Source: Nectonema munidae (Eukaryota > Nematomorpha > Nectonematoida > Nectonematidae). Taken from it: DNA of 64,000 nucleotides. The translations under genes and the position numbers were made by a program. The notes beneath the pieces were generated by a model, which did not search any database, had not been told where the DNA came from, and saw nothing but the letters and a program-made list of their open reading frames with translations. The DNA is taken from contig JAUIRK010001056.1 of assembly GCA_030549495.1 (NCBI GenBank), forward strand, positions 983,501-1,047,500, in the 5' to 3' direction. How positions within the stretch are numbered: the stretch's first letter is position 1; every line of letters starts with the position of its first letter. This document shows positions 1-10,544 of this stretch, piece after piece.

Positions 1-163
1 TTTGCGGATAACAATATAAAATATCAACGTCCCACAAATTATATTTTGCATATAAAATATAAATTGCTCCTCTGTATTTTATTTCAATTCAGACAGAATA
101 TAATTTCAAAAACATATTGAAAACACCCGTGTTTCATTCAATTTACTTAAGCTAAAAAAATAA

Positions 164-388
164 TTTAAAAAAAAGGACTTAATTAAAATTGGCCAAAACT
201 TTCTTATTAATGAGCTTGAGTTTTTTAAATGTTTACGAAAAAAACTCTTCGATGAAAATTATTTAAATTTTAACCAATTTTGTACCAATATTCGCAAAGG
301 AAACACAGATGACTTCAGTAAATTATATTCAATTCTATTTAAAACAAGAGTTTGTCTGAGTTTCTTTGGGTACATTGGAACTAAATGA
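164..388 (+). other. Short open frame, possible coding remnant, unrecognised
   Basis: An open frame of 74 codons runs between stops. Its middle reads like real protein (mixed charged and aromatic residues, for example LRKKLFDENYLNFNQF followed by NTDDFSKLY), unlike the surrounding AT-rich spacer. The pattern of a short amphipathic helix, a basic turn and an FFGYI ending loosely recalls helical protein-binding modules such as the RTEL1 harmonin-N-like domain, but I cannot confirm this by eye. No start codon with good context and no clear splice sites were found. It could be an exon, an old pseudogene or chance. Confidence 0.2.
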
Positions 389-792
389 AGTGTGCGGCAC
401 ATAAAAATGATCACGAGCTACATGTGGCAAGCAAAAAAGCCTTTAAAGTTTTTAATGAACATAATTTCAAAATTAAAACGAAAAATTTAATCTGTCGGCC
501 CAAATGCTCAATTGACTGTTTTGTCAATGAAAAATTTGTACGAGGCAAAATCTTTTATTTATTTTGAACTTATACTTCAAAAGTCTAATTTTTAAAGTAT
601 TTTTCAACAACTAGAATGATAAAATTGTTTATACATTACCAAATTGGGCTACAAAAAGAAGTATACCTACAAAGTCCACACCGGTCATTTACAGGTAAAA
701 GTTATATAATAAAAATTAAAAATTGTTCTTATAAAGTTTTAAAAATATTTATTAAAATAAATTCTTTTAATTCTTTTAAACAACACATTTTT

Positions 793-1335
793 TCAAATTT
801 GTACTGAGAGCAAGTTCCAGAAGTTTAGGTTGAACAAACTATAGCAAGTTATTCTTCGCTTTTCTTTTTGTTTAGAATTTGAAGATCTGGTAAAATTAAA
901 ATTTGGAAAAGTGTTTCCTCTGCGCTTTTTACTTTCTTTGCAAAACATTTCTGAATTTTCTTCTACTTGAACGAAATATTCGAAGATTTTTGTAAATAAT
1001 AAAAGAATTGAGACAAACTGACTAACAGATTGAAAAAAACATATAAAGGTCACATGTTATACATTTGGTTGAGTATCACTTCAATATTTCATTAGAAATA
1101 TCAAGTGCACCTATTGTAGAGTTGTAAAATAAAGTTGTGTCAGGTTTACTTTTTTCTTTTGAACTTATTTCAATTTTATCATGCATCCATGACAAGTATC
1201 TTTATAACATAATAAAGAAATATTATCATCCAATGTGAAAGCGCATTTAGTTTCACACAATGTATCCTTCTTCCTAAGTTTTATTTCATTCGGAATTTTT
1301 ATTTTCTTGCATCGTAATGGTCGAATTAACGCGTC
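793..1335 (-). mobile_element. piggyBac-like transposase remnant, central to C-terminal part
   Basis: Read on the minus strand in more than one frame, this gives piggyBac transposase landmarks in order. First comes a segment with IPNEIKLRKKDT then FTLDDNISLLCYKDTCHG, matching the 'rkn+keiP' and 'DD..l..ykDk' stretch. Then comes SKPDTTLFYNST, matching the conserved KPe.i..YNstKgGVD block, and a hydrophobic segment where the family has its last conserved helices. Frame changes and stops between these blocks show it is dead. The N-terminal half is not visible. No terminal repeats or TTAA duplication could be matched to it. Confidence 0.7.
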
Positions 1336-1345
1336 TTATAAATCA

Positions 1346-3457
1346 AAAGTTTTTTGATAAGTATTAAAAAGTAAATACATTTTTTTTTGAAATTATGATT
1401 TTTGGTATTATGTATCTGTGCTCAAAAAGTTTTATAATTATAAAAGTATAAGATTATTACATCGAAAATTCAAGCTATTTTATCAAATTAGAATTTTTTA
1501 AACCGGACAATTGACCGCTTTGAACTCTAAAGGTATACATTATTATATGGGGTTTCTAGGATGGGTGACGCCTCTCAAGGCGCCAGGAAGGAAATTTTCA
1601 AAGTAGTGGTTGAGTTAATGTTCGTGATGACATGAAATGACAGGAGGATGATGTTGATAGAGAAGGAAGGATAATGAATATTAATTTAAAAGTGATAGAG
1701 AAAATGATATGAGCGATGGAAAAGTGTCGACTTTTGCGAACGAGTGCAGAAGGGTTAGGTAGGTTGAGGTTGTTGTGTTCTTCGTACAATTTCTCTATGC
1801 GCGCGCGAACGCTGAGATACGAAGGATGAGGAAGGCAATGATAGGCGTGTGTGGTAAGCACTACTCCCATATCTATCTTCTCTATATCGTAAGAAATGAA
1901 GTAAGCTTTATAAGAAAAAAGCATTTAGCAATATGTTTCGTAGTGTGAGTGTGTATATGTGTTTATTTAGAATTTTCTAACACATAAGGTCAAATATCAA
2001 AAACTGCTATTTAATTGGTTTACGGCATGATGATATCTATATTAAATAAATTACCTTTGAAAATTTAAATTTAATCCATTTCAATCCACTGTAATTTTTA
2101 AATGACGCAGATTTCTTTATTTTATGGTATCACATTTTTTTGCACATATATACTTTATTTGTTTTCTTTTTTTGTTAAAATTCTGTTATTTTTTTCTTTC
2201 TAAAATTGGCCTTTATGGTTCAAACTTTCTTTTTCATGTACTTTGCTGTGTATCCTATTTTTCTTCCTCTTTTCTTGTTTTCTGTCGATATCTATCCTCT
2301 TGTGATAGTGGTATCCTTCCTACTTTTTGTTCCATCATAAATCGGAAGAATTTACCTTAGGCCTCATCAACTTTTTAAAATGAAATTCATCTCCTACAAA
2401 TCACCCAACATTCACGTTTCTCACTTCCTTCATGCTTTCACTCCCAAGACTTCCTTTTTCCAAGGCCATCAATTATTTTACTTCTGTCATTTTTAGTGTC
2501 GTTTTCATAGAATTTTTTCTTTAGAAAATTAAACCTGGGTGTGTGTGTGTATTCTCTTTATATTTTTTTTCTTTTTGTGACACTTACCATATCATGCTGG
2601 CTATCTTCTTTGTTCAATAAATTTAAACTTACTAATAAACTCATCCATCAAAAGAGGTATTTATGTTCACTATTTTGCATTTTATCCGGGTCAGAATATT
2701 TTTAGTATTTATGTTGGAACACCTTATTTTCAAATTATCTTATCTTTATCTTGCTTATGTAACACATGATGAACACAGCCAATCGGATGTCCAATTAAAG
2801 TTACTGACAATGAAATAGGAATCGGTAAGATATTTATATTATACTGACATATCATCAACAGATTGATATATTGCTATGTATCTGAGTTGAGACCATCTAC
2901 TATAAATTTCTAGATCCCCCCCCCCCCTTTTTATCAGGATTGTGGAGTCTAAAGTCAGAGATTTTAAAGGGATGGAGTCGGTATCTAACAAAATTTAAGA
3001 GTCTGAGTCAGATTTTTAAGTATATTAAATAATGTAAAAAAAGGTTAATTTTTGTAAGCATATGAAGTGGTCCTTCTCTAGTAGAATGCGGAGGTAAGAG
3101 TTCGCTTTAAATATTTAGAGTCGGAATTTCATACGTATTTGGAATGGCAGTCGCATTTTGTAAGCAAAAACTCCGTAACGCTGATTGTTATGCAATTAAT
3201 AAATTAGAAGTATGCTCCTATATACTCTTGGATTGATCAAAAAGGTAGCTAACATTTGTTTCGATTCAAAAAATTGTATCAGAGTTTAGTAGCAATAATT
3301 TGCTGATAATGCTCAATAGCTGTCTGATGCATAAGACTTCAATCCCTAGACTTAAACTTCTTCAATTCTGACTTCGACTCTTATAGATAAATATTGGATG
3401 AAATAATGACAAATATATGAAGTAATGCACAGATAAGGGTTAATTTAAGAATCTTAA
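1346..3457. other. AT-rich spacer, no gene seen apart from the candidate exon
   Basis: Outside the candidate exon this stretch is low-complexity AT-rich DNA. It holds a poly-C run near 2916-2927 and, around 2940-3180 and 3330-3390, degenerate repeats of the GGAGTC / GACTCC type seen again at 7.2, 12.2, 26.8, 57.4 and 58.0 kb. I see no convincing coding exon. Confidence 0.5.
1598..1924 (-). CDS. Candidate exon of an unrecognised host gene
   Basis: A 108-codon open frame in a patch clearly richer in GC than its surroundings. The part after residue 35 (ARIEKLYEEHNNLNLPNP then ALVRKSRHFS) has ordinary protein composition and synonymous-site variation. A pyrimidine-rich stretch ending CTTCGTATCTCAG just before GTTCGCGCGC (near position 1812) would make a good 3' splice site, so the true exon may start there and end at the stop at 1598. 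I do not recognise the protein. It could be the last exon of the same minus-strand gene as 9419-10064, but the intron phases do not prove that. Confidence 0.3.
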   Translation of the reverse strand: MLFSYKAYFISYDIEKIDMGVVLTTHAYHCLPHPSYLSVRARIEKLYEEHNNLNLPNPSALVRKSRHFSIAHIIFSITFKLIFIILPSLSTSSSCHFMSSRTLTQPLL

Positions 3458-3549
3458 CCCTTTGAGGACCAGTATGCCACCGTTGTTTAAAAAATTAAAA
3501 CCGTCTACTTTCAGACGATTAGTTTTAAAAATTCTAGTCCTCAAAGGAC
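3458..3549. mobile_element. piggyBac-type palindromic MITE, copy 1
   Basis: Preceded by TTAA and starting CCCTTTGAGGACCAGT. It ends CTAGTCCTCAAAGG, the inverse of the left end. Internally it carries the subterminal inverted pair CGTCTACTTT / CAGACGATT typical of this family. The right TTAA is mutated. A TTAA target and CCC-starting ends are hallmarks of piggyBac superfamily elements. Confidence 0.75.
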
Positions 3550-3709
3550 TAAGAACGTGACGAAAGAAAATAAATATAATAAATATAACATAATTTATAC
3601 TTTTAGGGGTCAGAGTGAGACATTTTATTCTGGTTTCCAATTCCTTTCCTACATTTTATGAAATTCTAACTACCTACTGCGAATCATTCAAAACATTCGA
3701 TTTCCTTAA

Positions 3710-3832
3710 CCCGTTCAGGGATTGGTCTTATAAAATTTATCATCTGCTTTCTTTCTTGATGAGTTTTCTTATAACTTAGGGCAGAGGATTTTTATTCTAA
3801 AGAACAGTGATGTCCCATTGTTGAGGGAAGGG
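3710..3832. mobile_element. piggyBac-type palindromic MITE, copy 2, intact TTAA on both sides
   Basis: 123 bp bounded by TTAA at 3706-3709 and 3833-3836. It begins CCCGTTCAGGGATTGG and ends in the inverse, TTGAGGGAAGGG, with TGATGTCCCATTG next to the end where other copies have the GGGACACCGGTGTCCC palindrome. The copy is divergent, but the target duplication is perfect. It has no coding capacity and would have been moved by a transposase supplied in trans. Confidence 0.75.
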
Positions 3833-3934
3833 TTAAAATCGGACCCTGACTATGAAAAACTGATTCTGCCTTCAAAATTACTGGATACACGAAATTAAAA
3901 AATGAAGGAATAATACTAAAAAAGGATATTTTAC

Positions 3935-4295
3935 CATTTGCATTAGAATTGTAACAAAGTTTTGAGGAGTGGGCCGAGGGAACAGAGGTTGAGGGGGTCA
4001 GGCGAAGAAAATGGACTTTGGAGTTGAGAGTGCTGGACGAGGAAAGAAAGTTGCGAGAAGGCGAAGACAGGGATAGGGACGCGTAATTGAGGATGATGGG
4101 AGAAATGCTGGTTCTTGAGGCCAAACTCCTTCTCGTTGGTGGCACAATCGTGGAGAGAGGGGGTAGGGAACGCGACAATGACATCGTTCCTGCTAAATGC
4201 GCTGTTGATGATGATGAAGTGGTGGTGGGTGGTGCTAGTGATGAAGGCGATGATGATGTAAACTTTATCTGTCTCACAACCGATGGATTCACAAC
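3935..4295 (-). CDS. Candidate internal or terminal exon, reading frame unresolved
   Basis: A GC-rich island of about 360 bp in AT-rich DNA. On the minus strand it has a 3' splice site (TTTTTGTAG before GTTGTGAATC) and a possible donor (AATG before GTAAAATA). Two minus frames are open almost throughout. One is Ser/Pro-rich with no acidic residues (SLSRSLPPLS, RRSLASRTSIS). The other reads SRNDVIVAFPTPSLHDCATN then EKEFGLKNQHF and stops at TAA just before the donor. Only the second joins in phase with the donor of the exon ending at 9419, where it would be the terminal exon. The plus strand is also open here, so coding status itself is uncertain. Function unknown. Confidence 0.35.
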
Positions 4296-4687
4296 CTACA
4301 AAAAGTTTATATACATCAATACGTGTATATAAGAAAAATTGGGCTTAACAAGAACTTTTTAAAATAACAAAAAAGTAACATACAAATGGAGTTTTGTTTT
4401 TGTAAGTTTCATTGGAAGAAAACAATATTCCTGTGGATGAGAAAGACATTTGATTTTCTATTTAAAAAATAGTAGGAAAATTTTAACAAACACATAAAAT
4501 ATCGTCTGCTTTATTTAATGCGCTAAAATATTTTGAGGAAATAAATAAATTTAATATTTAAAAAATTAAATACTTTTTTAATAATTTTTATGAATGCCTT
4601 TAGGTATAAATGTTTGCAAGGTATTTGTGTAAAAAATTTGGAATTTTTTTAACTATGCTCTCTATGCTATCACAAAAATATAGGCCT

Positions 4688-4811
4688 ACCTTTTAAGGAC
4701 TAAAATTCTGAAGAGTATTCGTCTGCTTTCTTTTTCAATGCAAATTTTGTATATCTAAAGCAGACGATTTTCATTTCTTGGGACACCGGTGTCCCATTAG
4801 TCCTCAAAGGG
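4688..4811. mobile_element. piggyBac-type palindromic MITE, copy 3
   Basis: The left end is CCTTTTAAGGACTAAAATTC. The right end is ATTAGTCCTCAAAGGG, and beside it is the perfect 16-bp palindrome GGGACACCGGTGTCCC at 4780-4795, 16 bases from the end. The interior holds the inverted pair CGTCTGCTTT / AAAGCAGACG. The flanking TTAA duplications have decayed. Very close in sequence to the copy at 36273-36394. Confidence 0.75.
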
Positions 4812-6149
4812 TTTTAAATTACAGGAAAATTATACATGAACTGATTGCACGAATTTTTATACAAATTCATATATTTATTACGTTACGACCATTCAATTTT
4901 TTGGAATTATTTAATTTAAAAAATTCTAGTTTGTGTGTGTGTTGTACAACAAATTCAGATTCATTTTATAGTCATATATTAATTAGATTAACACCAAAGC
5001 ATTTTAACCAGTTAGGAACAAGTGTTCTTCATAGAGTTTAACTTTAATAAGCAACGGTAAAATACTATTTGAAGCATGCCAAACAGACAAGCCCGATGAA
5101 TAATTGGTAAATATTATCTCATATAGAATCTATGAAATCTTTCAAATTTAATCTGGTAGAATTAAAGACTAAACGTGTTGCAATCTTTTATAATTTATTC
5201 TTTTACCACTGATATAGTGAATAGGATATACTATGCGCTCTATATCTCGACCAAGCGTCTCAATGATTGGTAGTCTCTACCAGTCTATTGATAGGCAGCG
5301 TCTAACATAGCCCTTCTGTCAAGTACAACAAATCTCTATATATAGGTTCTTATGTGACACTGTCGATTTTGGGAAAGAAAGATACAAACTACTTCTGGCT
5401 TATAAATCAAGTTTCAAAACCCAAAAGGATTGGCATGAAATGCAAACACAGACCTAAAGTTGACTTTTTTAATGTAACAGAAGACGTGAATCCAGAGGCT
5501 AACAGTTTGGAAGTCTCTGAATTTTACCATTTTGTAATAATACTTTAATAAAAATGAAAATACTTAGTGTAGAAGGAGAGCATCCGCTCAGTTAGATGAA
5601 TACATGATGTGAGGAGTATAGTAAGAATAAAGAAGTTAGTGGTAGAATAGAAAAGCAAGCTATAAAGAATGCATCCAGAATCACAGTAAAAGTGTGAGAT
5701 CACGTAGCGTTTAACACAAATGCTTGATACTGGTTAAGAATGAATATTGAATTTGTATTTGCACAGATCTCTGATTTTTCCAATAGATGGATTTTACTCA
5801 ATAATAAATATAAAATACCTGATCAATATGAACCCTCATTATGTGAGGCATTTAAAGCGCCAAAATGATGAAGCATCAGGAATTCGTTTTGATATAATAG
5901 TTTGATTGCAAGTAGCGATATCCCGATCTTTTAAGAAATAGAAGACTTTTTAGTTTGATTCACTAAAAATAGTCTAAACTACTTTTACTTTCAAAAATTC
6001 ATATTTATATCTATTTTTTCATTATATCAATAGCGATAGGAAAATTTGACACGCTCAAAAAGACAATGATATAAAAAATAAGAGAGTTTTTAGAGGAAAA
6101 ATTGGTGATATTGTTTTAATCAATAGCTGATATGTGTACGTTGGAACAA
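4812..6149. other. Spacer with one weak candidate exon
   Basis: Mostly AT-rich sequence. From about 5348 to the stop at 5548 on the plus strand there is an open segment with protein-like composition (KKDTNYFWLINQVSKPKRIG, then KCKHRPKVDFFNVTEDVNPE), preceded by ATATATAG, which could serve as a 3' splice site. I do not recognise it and could not link it to other exons. The remainder shows nothing I can name. Confidence 0.3.
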
Positions 6150-6402
6150 AGGTCTAGGACTGTTTTGCGCGCCCAGTTTAGAACAAATCCTTTTGGGGTG
6201 GGCCTTTCAAAAATTAAAATTTACATATGAAGTTCACATGTTTTAAAAATGTTTTTTTCGTGAATTTTTTGCAGTGACTACAGCCATTAAAATTGAATCA
6301 AACTTACTAACATTCAACTAATTAATTAACAAGTACTGCGGGAAAAAAGGTCTGCGCCCAACAAAAGAGTCGGTGCCAAACTGGGCGATGGCGGTTTGGC
6401 AA
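6150..6402. mobile_element. Candidate MITE with GC-rich inverted ends
   Basis: The ends carry inverse GC-rich motifs in AT-rich DNA: GCGCGCCCAGTTTA near 6168-6181 and CCAAACTGGGCG at about 6376-6387. A similar end (GGGGCGCCATCGC) lies alone near 6930-6945. No target duplication could be fixed, so the family is unassigned. Confidence 0.35.
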
Positions 6403-8344
6403 ATGAATGTAATATTAAGATTTTATTTTTTTATTATGATTTGATTTCTTCTTCAAGATGACTTCTGTCATCAGCCGTGTTATGAGAACTAAAGGCTGTA
6501 CATTTGATTACTTGAAGGTGTTACTTAGGACTGCTCCTTTGTCTTACAATAAGCGATATTTAACTATTTTTAAGCACAGTCGTCAGTCAAACCAATTTTT
6601 TTATTTTTGACAATAAAAATCAAATGACAATGATTCTACCAGTTTATGGTTTTGCCCCCCCCCCCCCTCCCTCATGGTCACTTCAGAACTAAGTCCTAAA
6701 CATTTTGATATACTTATGAGTGTATCTTTAACATCAATTTTTTTAAATTTTCTATCAATTCTAATGGAAATAAATTTTAAGGGTGTCACAGTACAACACA
6801 TGTGAAAGCTGTCATTCATTCTGTAAGATTACTCTCTAAAAATGGTGTTTGCATTTCCTCAACGATAAATCATTTAATATTATTTAAGAGCGGAGCTTGG
6901 GGGAGGGGAATCGCTTAAACTTTTCCGCTGGGGCGCCATCGCAAATTTTGCCATGGAGTGGGACATAGATATGTGAGAGTGCTTTTATATGCTCTGTTTT
7001 ATGCCAAAGTCATCATGTAAGATGAAATGTAGGATCGTGCTTGCCAAAAAAAGATGGATAAAGAAAAAAATTCCAGTTTCATTTTGAATATATTAAAGAT
7101 AAAGCAAGAATCGTGGTTTATTTGCAGGTATCGGCATCAGGAGCGCTTACTTGGAAATGAAAAATCAGTTGTTTGGAAAAGGGCTGCGAAGTCGGAGGAA
7201 AAGTAACTGACTCCGATTCAAAGCACCTACAAAAATCGACTTAGACACCAAGTACTAAAAACTTTATAAATTCAACACCAACTCTTCGCTTCGGACTTTG
7301 ACTAAAGAAGGGTTTACTCCATATCCTTACAAAAAGTAAACTCTTTTTTTTCTTAATACTTGAAAAAATAATTGTTGAATGCTTAAAAATAACCGCCTCC
7401 GACTCCTATCCATTTAAAATCGATTCCTAGTCAAAATCCCCAAAAACTAAAATCACCGCAACCAAAATCCACGAAAATCCAACTCCTTGAAAACTTAAGT
7501 CACTGCTACCTAAGTTTTCGGGAATTTTGACTAAATATCTTCAAAATCTATGACTCCTGACTCTCACTCTCCAGCCTTGGTTTTGAGGATAGAATTTCTT
7601 TTAATAAATCTGTGATATTTTAAATAGCTCGCACACAATCACTGCCATATTGTATGATGTCGAGGGCCAACAGCTTCTTTATTTTTCAGACACCTTAAAT
7701 TTCACACCGTTTAGAAATAAGAGGTGCGAATAAAAATGAGTATGGCTTAAAAAGTTTGAACACTCGAGAGTCCGTAGGTATAATCGTTGAATTTAAAACA
7801 AAGCAGCGTTCGCTAACTGAGTAAATGGATGAACTATATGAATCCTTTATTTCAAATTTACTTCTAAAACCTCTACAAAGTGTAGCATTTTTCTTTGTTA
7901 AATTTAAGCACTGTTAAATCAATACTCAATCGGCTAAGTCTCGCTTTTCAAAACAGAAAGAAATATTTTTAAATCAAGAAGAATCGAGAGTGTAATCTCA
8001 GTAATCAGCTTTTTTAGGAATCAGCATTGGATTTGAATCGGACATAATTTTGAACCGCGTCTCCATTTAACATATATTCCAGATTATTCTAATCATAAAG
8101 AAAATCTAAAAAATAAGGAAATTGCTACCGCCTGCCAAATAGTCCAAAACTCGCAGTTACGTGCCTGATTTAAAATTTTTAGAATTTTGTAGCTTGTACC
8201 AAATTCTACACCTTAGCAATTTTCCATAGCGTATCATCTCCTTGAAACATTGGCAAAGTAGTACTTTTCGAATAGATATTATCATTGTTATCGACTCGAA
8301 TGCATTGTTTTTCTAGTTAGTTAGTTAAGTTGTTTGTGATCGTC
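6403..8344. repeat. Spacer with GGAGTC-type dispersed repeat (about 7183-7577)
   Basis: The span begins with AT-rich spacer containing a long poly-C run around 6655-6667. Between about 7183 and 7577 lies a repeat starting GGGCTGCGAAGTCGGAGG and ending CTCTCCAGCCTTGG, with repeated GACTCC motifs inside and roughly inverse ends. I take it as a decayed MITE. Fragments with the same GGAGTC/GACTCC signature occur at 2.9, 12.2, 26.8, 57.4 and 58.0 kb. Near 7925-8065 a further fragment with AGGAATCAGCATTGGAT resembles the element at 33.4-33.7 kb. No gene seen. Confidence 0.45.
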
Positions 8345-8445
8345 GCACCCATCCTTTCGGATATCGTATCCCGCCCGGAATGCTGAGTCCAGGTCTACCG
8401 GGACTTTCCACCCACTAAACGCCTACCGGCCCTTCTTATTGCATA
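8345..8445. other. Unexplained GC-rich block
   Basis: About 100 bp with CCTTTCGGATATCGTATCCC then GCCCGGAATGCTGAGTCC and CCACCCACTAAACGCCTACC stands out from AT-rich flanks, and is followed by an (AT)n run at about 8457-8476. It has no long open frame and no clear tRNA A/B boxes. It may be a fragment of a SINE or of a structured repeat that occurs once here. Confidence 0.25.
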
Positions 8446-8806
8446 GCTATACCGTGTTATATATATATATATATATTATCTTACTAGAATGTATGTTACA
8501 AATATATAACTCTTATATAATCTTAATATAAAATTATATAATCTTATATATAATCTTAATAGAGAGTTAGAATCGGGTCGCCAGACTCGAATATCACTAC
8601 CTAAACGTAAAAACCTTTGATTCTTCGGAGGAAGAAAACCATGATAAAAAAACCGGCACGGTTGTTTTTCTATTATCTGTAAATAGTATATATTCTAAAT
8701 ACAATCAAGAAAATAAACCTTCTCTTCAAGTTACGCGAGTAAAAAATGTATAAGGTGCCTATCGATATGGGAGCATATCGATGTAGGACATCACACGCGC
8801 CTAGAC

Positions 8807-9125
8807 CAGGGGTCCCAAAAATGGTGGATATCGAACCCCTGAGGTTGATATGGGTCAATTATTACATAGAGGAGGGTCGGTTATGTTATGAAGAATCAAT
8901 TGAATTTCTAAAATCGAGATAGTGATGGAAGTTATGCACTCGTATATAAACAAATAATGAAATATTATGTATACTATTATTTTAAAGATGAATTTTCATA
9001 TATTATTGCTCATCTTGACAAAAATTTTAAAAATGATTTCATATTTTATTAAACATGTCGGGGTTCGAGGAGAAAGCAAATAATCTGTGAAGGGGTCTAC
9101 GGGTCAAAAAGTTTGGGAACCCCTG
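8807..9125. mobile_element. Non-autonomous hAT element with 8-bp target duplication
   Basis: 319 bp from CAGGGGTCCC to GGGAACCCCTG, flanked on both sides by the exact 8-bp duplication GCCTAGAC (8799-8806 and 9126-9133). CAGGGGTCCC-type inverted ends with 8-bp duplications are standard for hAT transposons. The interior is AT-rich and non-coding. A diverged second copy lies at about 10545-10850. The perfect duplication shows this insertion is fairly young relative to its sibling. Confidence 0.9.
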
Positions 9126-9162
9126 GCCTAGACAAAACAAGAGGTTGTTTTGGAAAGAAAAT

Positions 9163-9237
9163 GCATGATGAAAACTTAGATCTTCTTCTTCATCTTATCC
9201 CCTTATAGGGGGTCGATGGCATGATGAAAACTTAGAT
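9163..9237 (-). mobile_element. Tiny retroposed tail (37 bp) inside a 19-bp target duplication
   Basis: The 19-bp sequence GCATGATGAAAACTTAGAT is present at 9163-9181 and again at 9219-9237. Between them lie 37 bp that on the minus strand end in a GATGAAGAAGAAG simple tail. A long target duplication plus a 3' simple repeat is the signature of target-primed reverse transcription, so this is an extremely 5'-truncated LINE or SINE insertion. A (TTC)n run near 49400 may mark another such tail. Confidence 0.7.
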
Positions 9238-9418
9238 AAAGGCAGGAATTATCTAATTAACGAAATAAAAACCTAACTAAATTGGAAAAGGAAACACACT
9301 AGCTAAATTAAATAGCGAATGATATTTTTAAGTGTAATCTTGTATTCGGTACACAAATTAGGAAGGAGCAACACTCGACAAATGGAAAATGGACATAAAT
9401 ACACGGAGAAAAACTTAC

Positions 9419-10064
9419 GGGCTACATCCCATGAGGAAAGGGTTGACGACAAAGTAGTTTTGTAGGTGTTAAAATTTTGAACACGCTCATTAAGCATTTC
9501 TTGGCTTGACGACGACGAGCGAATGAAGGATGCGGATGACGTACGAACGGAGATTTTGCGCAAAGGACTTTTCATAGCAGCATTTAAAGATGTTAAGGAA
9601 TGGAGCGAAATGTGGTTATTCGGCATACTGACGACCGGTATCAAGTTAACAATCTTATTTGGAATGTTTGAAACAGTCTTTTTAACTTGGGGAGAGAGAA
9701 GTGGGGGCAGTGGGTTGAGTGCCTTTTTTGAATTTTTGAGTTGGGGAGATAAGCCTTGAAAGGAAAGAGATGAGATTAGAGAAGCATTATTATTAACAGA
9801 ATCTTCAGATTTTGGCGCAATTTTGATCGGCACTTTAGAGTTACTAGCCAATTGGTTCTTCACCAATGATTGACACACGATGTATTTGGGTGAAGCGATA
9901 GCTGTGTAAATTTGATGATTAATACTGACGCCAATCATATTATTTTGTAGATGAAAAGTGTTGTTATTTGCAGAAGTACTTCTAACGTCACTACTATTTT
10001 TGACCTCGAAGAGACTTTGTTGAGAAGAAATGTTATTCTTGATTTCAGAATATGGTTTTGCCAT
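9419..10064 (-). CDS. First coding exon of an unrecognised host gene
   Basis: A clean open frame from ATG (MAKPYSEIKNNISSQQ) for 215 codons plus one base, ending at a consensus donor (GCCC before GTAAGTTTTT). A likely 5'-UTR acceptor (ATTTTTTTAATAG) lies 11 bases before the ATG. The protein is rich in Ser, Asn and Pro with little predicted structure: KNSKKALNPLPPLLSPQVKK, a basic SPLRKISVRTSS segment and a run of five Ser before QEMLNERVQNFNTYK. This suggests a disordered regulatory or scaffold region. I recognise no domain or family. It ends in phase 1, and the exon at 3935-4295 could follow in phase in one of its frames. Codon use and synonymous variation look like a live gene. The frame continues past the donor only as unspliced shadow. 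Confidence 0.7.
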
Positions 10065-10544
10065 AGTGATAAGCTCTATTAAAAAAATACTTTCATTCCG
10101 TCAAAAAACGTAGTAGACGACTCCAGAGTTGATTTCATCTATTAAAAACAAAGCAAAATAAACATTTAAGTCAAAAAATATAAATAAATAATCCTATTTT
10201 TAAATTCATTCATTTCAAACTCTATTTTTCACTTGGGGTTTCCATATTTCTCAAAAGAACGAATTTACAAAGAATTTTATTTTCTTTTCAAGATTCCTTT
10301 TTAGTAACATTTTCACATATAATATAGCTACAACTTTAAAATTGCTTTTTTTCATCTCTAACTACAGTAATTTTGGACCTTGGATAGATATTTTTTTCAA
10401 CAAGTTGCTCGCCTTGATTTATCTTTCATTTCGACTGATGTAAGAAGTCTGTGATACATCTTCAGAATATTGACAAATAGGCAATCCTGTATCCTATCAT
10501 AATTTTTTTTACCCAAAATCTCCTTTTGCTTTTATATAATGTAT
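10065..10544. other. AT-rich upstream region of the 9419-10064 exon
   Basis: No coding signal. It would contain the 5'-UTR intron and promoter of the unrecognised minus-strand gene, but no promoter motif can be singled out. Confidence 0.4.

Noticed and set aside
2124-2360. 78-codon hydrophobic open frame
   Set aside because: Phe/Ser/Leu-rich translation of a T-rich tract, typical of chance in this composition.
4087-4332. Plus-strand 81-codon open frame
   Set aside because: Begins with TTG, has Asp/Glu/Val repeats from antisense of a Ser/Pro-rich stretch, and no plus-strand splice or start support; treated as shadow of the minus-strand island.
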